Source of the DNA: an uncultured Acidobacteriota bacterium
GTDB taxonomy: Bacteria > Acidobacteriota > Thermoanaerobaculia > Gp7-AA8
DNA length: 48,413 nt
Reading direction: 5' to 3'
NCBI GenBank assembly: GCA_946887105.1
Contig: CAMPKJ010000007.1
Coordinates: 1-48,413 of the forward strand
Part shown: positions 45,501 to 48,413 of the stretch, one piece after another
How the letters are laid out: each line of letters opens with the position of its first letter
Numbering within the stretch: position 1 is the first letter of the stretch
Position numbers and translations under genes: made by a program
The notes under the pieces: model-generated
What the model was told of the DNA's origin: nothing
What the model saw: only the letters and a program-made list of their open reading frames with translations
Databases searched by the model: none

Positions 45501-48413
45501 CCTGGTCTACACGATCTCCGTCCACAACGCCGGTCCGTCGAATTCGCCGTACATCACCGTCACCGATCCGCTCCCCGCCGGCACGTCGCTGGTGTCGCTC
45601 AACGGCGGCACGTTGTCGTGCGCGCTCATCGGCGGCAGCGTCGTCTGCAGCGGGCCGCTGGCCTCGGGCGCGACGCGCAACATCAGCATCACCGTGAACG
45701 CGCCGTCGCAGGCGGGAGCGATCACGAATACCGCCAGCGTCGATGCCGGTATCGACGATCCGATCGCGGGCAACAACAGCGCGTCCGCGACGACCGCGAT
45801 CGAGTCCGCGCAGCCGAACTGCTCGAACGTTCCGCCGTCGCTGCTCTCCCCCGCTTCCGGCGCGACCGTCGATTCGCCGGCGGCGTTCAGCTGGACGTCC
45901 GTCGGCGGTGCGCTCGAATACGAGCTCTGGATCGTCACGGCGAACGGCACGCATCTCGTCGGCGCGACGGCTTCCACCTCCATCACCGTTCCGCTCGCAC
46001 CGGGCACGATCGAGTGGTTCGTCGTCGCGCGCCTCACCGCCGGCTGCTCGCCGCTCACCTCCAGCCAGCGCACCGTCACCATTCGTCTGGCGAGCGGCTG
46101 TGCCACGCTCGGCGCACCTCAGCTCACCGCCCCGTCCGCAAACGGAACCGTCACGTCACCGGTCACCTTCGCATGGACTCCGGTCCCGCAGGCCATCGGC
46201 TATCGCGTCTGGATCGAAGCCAACGGCACGGCGCCGCAGGACCTCGGCACCACCGACGGCGCGATCACGCTGACCGCGGACGTCCCGCCGGGCGCGATCT
46301 CCGCGTTTGTGACCGCGCTTTTCAGCGGCTGCCCCGACACCGCCTCGCCGAAGGTGTCGTTCAACGTGCCGCGTCCCGATCCGTGCGCGAACCGCACTGC
46401 CGCGACGCTGCTCGCGCCTGCGAACAATTCCGTCGTCAATACATCGCTGCTCGATTTCACGTGGACGGATGCGAATGCCGACGGCTATCGCCTCTGGATC
46501 TCCCTCGACGGCGCGCCCGCCGAAGTGGCCGGCACCACCATCGAAACCTCGATGCAGACCACCATCGGCAGCGGCGCGGTCGAGTGGTGGGTGGAGAATC
46601 TGTACGACGGCTGCGGCTCGATCGATTCGCAGCACGCGCACTTCACCATTCCGCCGCGCCAGGGCTGCCCGATCACCCCGCCGGAGCGCATCGCGCCTGC
46701 CGACGGCAACGTCCCCAACGCGAGCGTGGTGTTCCAGTGGACCAGCGTCGCCAACGCCGTGAGCTACGAGCTCTGGCTGTCCATCGGCAACGGCACGCCG
46801 ACGCTGATCGGGACGACGCAGCAGACGTCGCTGCGGCGTGCGGTTCCCCGAGGAGTGCTGCAGTGGTTCGTCCGCGCCATCATCGATCGCTGCCCGTCGG
46901 TCGATTCGACGACAGGCGTCATTGTCTTCAACCCGCCGCCGGCATGCCTCGATCACCAGCCGCCGCATGCGATCGCGCCGCTGCCGAACGCGAGCCTCAC
47001 CTCGCCGGTCGACTTCGAGTGGTCGCCGCGCTCCGGCGCGACGTCGTACGAGCTCTTCATCATTCGTGGCAACGATGAGCCGCAACTCATCGCCACTACG
47101 CCGAACCCCTTCGCCAACGGCGTCGCGCTCCAGACCGGCAAGCTGCGTTGGTTCGTGCGCGCGAATGCAGGCGACTGCGGACCGCTGCAATCGGCCGAGC
47201 GTCCGCTCGAAATCGTTGCAGAGCCGCTGGGCTGCGCCGAGCTCGTGGCGCCGCGCATCACCGTGCCCGGCCAGATCTCCAGCGGCATTCCGTTCGACGT
47301 GCAGTGGGATGCCATCCCGGGCGCGACCGCGTATCAGCTCCAGACCGCGTCCGATGCCGGATTCAGCGACGCGCAGCTCATCACCACGCAGGAAACGCAG
47401 CAGACCTTCACGCGCACGAACGGCGGCAGCACGCCGCTCGCGCTGTACGCTCGCGTGCGCGCGCTCGACACCGGCTGCCAGCCGCCGGCCATCACTCCGT
47501 ACGGTCCCACCGCGGCGGTCTTCATCCTCCCCACGGCCGGCGTCGAAGCCGCGGCGCCGGTGAATGGCGGCACGGTGCTGCACAGCATCTTCCTCGAGCC
47601 GGCGCTCGCCGGTCAGTCATTCATCGTCAACATCAAGGAGCCGTGGCTCAGCGTCCAGCCGTCGTCCGGAGTGGTCGGCGCCGCGGGCACGACGTTGACC
47701 GTTTCGGCCGATACGAACGACCTCCCGCTCGGCACGAGCCTCGGATCGGTGCAGATCCAGCTCACCTCCAACGCGCGCGGCGGCGTCAGCACGAACGCCA
47801 CCACGTTCAAGCTGCCGACCATGACCGTCAGCAAGGTCACGCCGGTCACGCCGGCCGCGAAGTCGACGCCGCCGCCGGATGCGCTGATCATCCCCGCCGT
47901 CGCCCACGCCGGCGGCATCAACTCGCTGTTCCAGTCGGATGTGCGCGTGACCAACAGTTCCCCGCAGCTCCTGCAATACCAGGCCACGTTCACGCCCACC
48001 GGCAGCCAGGGACTGGCCAACGGACGCCAGACCACGTTCTCGATCGATCCCGGCCGCACCATCGCGCTCGATGACGTCCTCCGCGGCTGGTTCGGTACCG
48101 GCGGCGACAACGTGACCGGCACGCTGGAGATCCGCCCGCTCACGCAGACCGAGACCTCGACGTCGAACCTGCCGCTCTCCGGCCTCGCCGACCTGGTCAC
48201 GTTCGCCTCGTCGCGCACGTTCAACGTGACGTCGAACGGCACGTTCGGGCAGTACATCCCTGCCATTCCGTTCGCGAACTTCATCGGCGGCTCGACCGGC
48301 GTTGCGCCAGCTTCCGTCCTCTCGCTCCAGCAGATCGCGCAATCCGATCGCTACCGCACGAACCTCGGCATCGTGGAAGGCGCCGGCAACGCCGCGTCGC
48401 TGCTCGTCAAGGT
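36523..48413 (+). CDS. Giant secreted multidomain surface protein, 3' end outside window
   Basis: One reading frame without a stop runs from ATG 36523 to the window's end: 3,963 codons and counting. I read it line by line and found no stop. Order: signal peptide (residues 1-24, ending SIPAFA); beta-helix region opening SGDWNLAATWS; a GPGSLREA-type domain at about 711 and NosD-like beta-helix; a second opening (WENAANWNTG) at about 1107 and four 193-residue repeats to about 1950; DUF11-type domains near 2012, 2136 and 2977 (ADLSIAKTASLANVVTGEAI); a second GPGSLRQA domain at 2262; PKD/Ig-like domains at 2580-2975; six 90-residue Fn3-like domains at 3100-3670; and a BACON-like and acidobacterial-type domain (IIPAVAHAGGINSLF). 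It is probably a cell-surface adhesin or matrix protein. Confidence 0.9.
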   Translation, partial: MSRQRFVCGVVAALAMFISIPAFATAYTSNQSGDWNLAATWSPAGVPTIGDSVTITGSHVITVSDTQGIDSLTWSQNSGNKELHIVTGGDLTVLNPLTSAQLNPSTDGANLLVIDGGVMSVANGSMNVGQSGLGLARIRFTSLGGTLTIGDDLLFAGNPVNAQVQWDAGSAGTLKIGGDLASGGNIITTASSSTILFNGTAGQTINPYTFQNLTIDKSGTTATLNGAITINGNLSIPNGVLDDGGFTISLDSGLASQVNIGANGVLKLGSEFVATTFPTPYTPANVTLNTGSAVVYQSNAGQVIDDGIQYQRLFLQKIGAAAAFKSISGSLLKVLQELFVDASVTVDFDNDILDVDGNINGNGTIQLSKTVVGGAMSVGGNWSGGTLNAVADTTVTYDGTAGQVMRPATYQNLVINNTGGDVTLTGIASVEGNLSLNSGNVVISSGSFTIDGTATVARTSGHFIGPLTMELDGTSAQRFEVGTAASYLPVDAESDIPGTLTVKAVDGPQANVTGINTLDRFWTFGAPATVTGLDSVQFTYNQSDVTNGDETKYRLARYNGGIWTDYGAANDVANTASAIAVAGSIGDWVIGQKGSTGFAGKVAITSVNGGADPVVNDPFDVDVETQHDDGTPANVTLNTTIDVLLAAGTGTLLGSSASINAGTSSGTATGLTYDLVESNVQLNASSSAGDSLDSGNSALFDVVAIPSTLTVTTIADSGPGSLREAITTYNSSGCTIPCTITFDSGGTGNIVLSSQLPALTGGQLTIDGFTGNGAQPNTNAFNQPLNSVITVSLDGNNTVPFGLIIQSANTTIKGLGFRNFNFAATGEAIKIDGVSGCSIAGNSIGTDNGGATAAANYFGVVINGAGAAGNIIGGNNPADRNLISGNVLNGIVISNASSNEVSNNFIGTAADGISPLGNGGHGISLTGSTSNSKIGLSANRIAFNTLKGVEVNTTGIGNLIRENEIYSNAGIAIDLGTDGPTANTAGDADTGANNLQNYPDISSAQVNGANVDVTLSLDSSAGVNANFFVIDIYKADASSPSQAAEYLGASGCLAGVLTNQVVSVPVGSLTVGSKIVATATAYSGAACTGTSEGTSELSPGFTVNGDVFWINGAGGPWENAANWNTGMLPASGDNAIIDAPGTYTVTLSSGQTVKSLTIGSGISGVQTLQVNVGPLTLNGTSSITTTGVLDLSHDIQGSGTLANDGTFNWNAGTISLAGVTNNTANMTIGTGSAKTLTGTLLTNGPAASIFWTGGVINLLTGGSISNAGLFQTNFDGTFNNAGSGGAFTNVGTFRKSAGAGSTVFSGIALNHNSGTVQVQDGTLDLAGGSAFAAIDITAGKTLTINSDTYVFGAGTSLTGTGKVHVAAGGTLTVNTAVNFPALHLAGGVVDGSGDVAAAASQLIVWDGGTFGTGGGDLQVLASGVLQINTASAKTLTRTLDVSGGSVLWGGGTINIGTGGSISNSGTFESTADTTLNNSGVGTPAFTNTGTLKKTGGALATDFLNVNLVSSGLLWVASGTLNLANATLSGTIDLDPAATLLVDSDVVTLNAPSFIDSGLLKVAFGTLTMDGTFPLPNLQFDNGTLDGSGAVTHTGPFVWNGGTLAGTGTSSIGAGGSLTLSSGSAKTLDRALSIGFGQTAIWSGGTINIGTSGSIANAGTFDAAADNTFNKSAGGTPSVTNTGTFRKSGGAGMTSFVNVDLNSSNTIEIQSGNLDPSNASLSGTVDLDPGTKLIVDGNVTTIAGAITFPDSGLVDVQGGTLMVSNNATIPAFNFTSGVIDGTATLTLTGAPTWSGGTMQGSGVTELATGATLAMNGVAKALNQRTLRTLSGATVNWSLGTLDVNAGGNIDNSGLFHVAFDGNINNSGTAGPFTNNNGGTLRKSTTAGSLTLTGINLFNNGIVDIDLGKVDVTGSYQQGATGSLDILLNGVVPGTQHGQLVTNSNPSLAGALNVTFSGPYQPLVNDDFTVISWPGDAHTGDFAPYNLPALTNGRTWSNAFDAGGLHLIVNAGDADLSIAKTASLANVVTGEAISYTLTVNNAGPDTASNVQVSDTLPPGHTTISASGTGWTCNVLGDTVTCTVASLATGTAPVIVINANAPPTPQAMNNTATVSSANPDPAAGNNSASVIVTVDPPSADIEVSATSPGAPVAQNTSFQFDFAIANNGPQAATNVTFSAPVPAALTYVLATPDTGSCNFAASTITCNLGTIASAGTVHVLVDLTTTTTAGTHTVTGTGDATEGDPLPANDSITPAVQVSGAGIVVTNLNDSGPGSLRQALLDAQSSVCTAPCTISFNLTTTPYLISPATDLPAVASDVTIDGTTQAGFGGTPIVQIDGGLLNTSPGTFVMSGTGATIRGLSITGANGTSPAISITGDNNAVVQNFIGIDPFQGVAANAIGVSIAGDDNEIGAINVFDGNVISHNTTEGVIVMPTGTGNAIVNNNIHDNGLLGIDLGDDGPTPNVAGDADTGANNLQNSPTLTSAVLDGVGGLTINASIDSSATSAASILFEFYEADLSGEGETLLTRVCTAGNAFSTGTSFPAGSITAGDSIVATATAYSDLACGTVADGTSEFSNIVVVTLCTAPPATLTTPPSVCESATAAASVNAPTATSFNWSATNATILAGQGTNAITFSAAASGTVMLSVTVEDANGCTNTVSNTFPITPTPIVNIAGPAATCPGSPVTLDAGSFASYAWSTGATTQTITVSPAVATTYSVTVTDANGCTTTDSHAVTISATPTATITAPAAVCANTNGNASVASQPGATYAWSITNGTIAGAANGASITFTAGATGNVALSVSVTLGSCTSTGNATVPITPAPSVTITGPTSVCANTPFTLNAGSGFSSYLWSTGATSQTITVTQTTASHTYSVTVSNGSCTASDTHVVTASGPNATITAPASASEHATGLSASVPAQPGAAYVWSIDNGAITAGHGTNAITFDAGAAGAGATTLAVQITLSGCTANGTHAVNINGPGPSQADVSITKTAPASVTAGATLVYTISVHNAGPSNSPYITVTDPLPAGTSLVSLNGGTLSCALIGGSVVCSGPLASGATRNISITVNAPSQAGAITNTASVDAGIDDPIAGNNSASATTAIESAQPNCSNVPPSLLSPASGATVDSPAAFSWTSVGGALEYELWIVTANGTHLVGATASTSITVPLAPGTIEWFVVARLTAGCSPLTSSQRTVTIRLASGCATLGAPQLTAPSANGTVTSPVTFAWTPVPQAIGYRVWIEANGTAPQDLGTTDGAITLTADVPPGAISAFVTALFSGCPDTASPKVSFNVPRPDPCANRTAATLLAPANNSVVNTSLLDFTWTDANADGYRLWISLDGAPAEVAGTTIETSMQTTIGSGAVEWWVENLYDGCGSIDSQHAHFTIPPRQGCPITPPERIAPADGNVPNASVVFQWTSVANAVSYELWLSIGNGTPTLIGTTQQTSLRRAVPRGVLQWFVRAIIDRCPSVDSTTGVIVFNPPPACLDHQPPHAIAPLPNASLTSPVDFEWSPRSGATSYELFIIRGNDEPQLIATTPNPFANGVALQTGKLRWFVRANAGDCGPLQSAERPLEIVAEPLGCAELVAPRITVPGQISSGIPFDVQWDAIPGATAYQLQTASDAGFSDAQLITTQETQQTFTRTNGGSTPLALYARVRALDTGCQPPAITPYGPTAAVFILPTAGVEAAAPVNGGTVLHSIFLEPALAGQSFIVNIKEPWLSVQPSSGVVGAAGTTLTVSADTNDLPLGTSLGSVQIQLTSNARGGVSTNATTFKLPTMTVSKVTPVTPAAKSTPPPDALIIPAVAHAGGINSLFQSDVRVTNSSPQLLQYQATFTPTGSQGLANGRQTTFSIDPGRTIALDDVLRGWFGTGGDNVTGTLEIRPLTQTETSTSNLPLSGLADLVTFASSRTFNVTSNGTFGQYIPAIPFANFIGGSTGVAPASVLSLQQIAQSDRYRTNLGIVEGAGNAASLLVK
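39475..39514 (+). repeat. Exact 40-base direct repeat, copy 1 (in the giant gene)
   Basis: The same 40 bases occur at 43906-43945, exactly 4,431 bases (1,477 codons) away, in frame. They encode AGDADTGANNLQN, in matching beta-helix modules that continue with less exact similarity on both sides (IDLGTDGP here, IDLGDDGP in copy 2). This shows internal duplication of a large module. Confidence 0.9.
40309..42180 (+). repeat. Four copies of a ~193-residue beta-helix module (in the giant gene)
   Basis: A marker segment (SISNSGTFESTADTTLNNSG-like, then FTNTGTLKKTGG-like) recurs at about 40309, 40891, 41470 and 42064, spaced 582, 579 and 594 bases. Between markers are strands such as GTLDLAGGSAF and GTIDLDPAATLLVDSD. 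The period of about 193-198 residues is larger than one beta-helix turn, so the module is probably a group of turns. Confidence 0.75.
43906..43945 (+). repeat. Exact 40-base direct repeat, copy 2 (in the giant gene)
   Basis: This copy is identical to 39475-39514. It lies at the end of the second beta-helix module that follows the GPGSLRQA domain. Exact identity over 40 bases within otherwise diverged modules may reflect gene conversion or a recent duplication. Confidence 0.9.

Overview
The window is GC-rich, tightly packed bacterial DNA with no phage, insertion sequence, CRISPR array, tRNA or rRNA visible. The gene mix suggests a free-living soil or sediment bacterium, most likely an Acidobacteriota member: an HD-GYP sensor, an M1-like peptidase, BlaI/M56 genes, a VIT-VWA protein with a DUF2135-like end, carboxypeptidase-regulatory-like domains and a giant Ig/beta-helix surface protein. 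This placement is an inference from gene content. No gap between genes exceeds about 160 bases.

Layout. 1-4.5 kb: the 5' end of a HemW-like gene carrying an in-frame palindromic element, divergent from an HD-GYP phosphodiesterase, TPR protein, Roadblock protein and frameshifted metalloprotease. 4.5-6.9 kb (minus): coiled-coil protein, MeaB GTPase, acyl-CoA dehydrogenase. 7.1-10.9 kb: M1-type peptidase, DinB-like protein, Tat-exported aldo/keto reductase. 11-14 kb: a MocR-type regulator divergent from a GNAT/flavin-binding gene pair, then a Phd/VapC-type toxin-antitoxin pair. 14-18.8 kb (minus): aconitase-superfamily enzyme, Der GTPase, and a polyprenol-kinase-like/DUF92 fusion. 18.9-21.1 kb: a glycosyltransferase-methyltransferase fusion coupled to a mannose-1-phosphate guanylyltransferase. 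21-25.5 kb: amidohydrolase, ArsN2-like acetyltransferase, disordered protein, SIMPL protein, ferredoxin, receiver protein, Cys-rich lipoprotein, DUF309 protein. 25.6-29.5 kb: secreted proteins, a YihG-like acyltransferase, a small two-gene operon behind a palindromic operator, and a secreted DUF1579-like protein.

29.5-33.1 kb holds the most system-like locus: a BlaI-type repressor with two operators, a BlaR1-like M56 membrane peptidase whose exterior carries about seven 29-residue repeats, and a secreted protein built from seven copies of a related repeat. 33.2-36.4 kb is a VIT/VWA/TPR/DUF2135 protein. From 36,523 to the end of the window runs one uninterrupted reading frame of more than 3,960 codons encoding a secreted multidomain giant whose C-terminus lies outside.

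Two themes cut across the window. Many genes have a TAnnnT-like -10 hexamer only 6-11 bases before the start codon, so they probably produce leaderless mRNAs, while others have clear Shine-Dalgarno sequences. Several intergenic spaces hold a short unit repeated in tandem and then repeated in inverted orientation, with a different unit each time.
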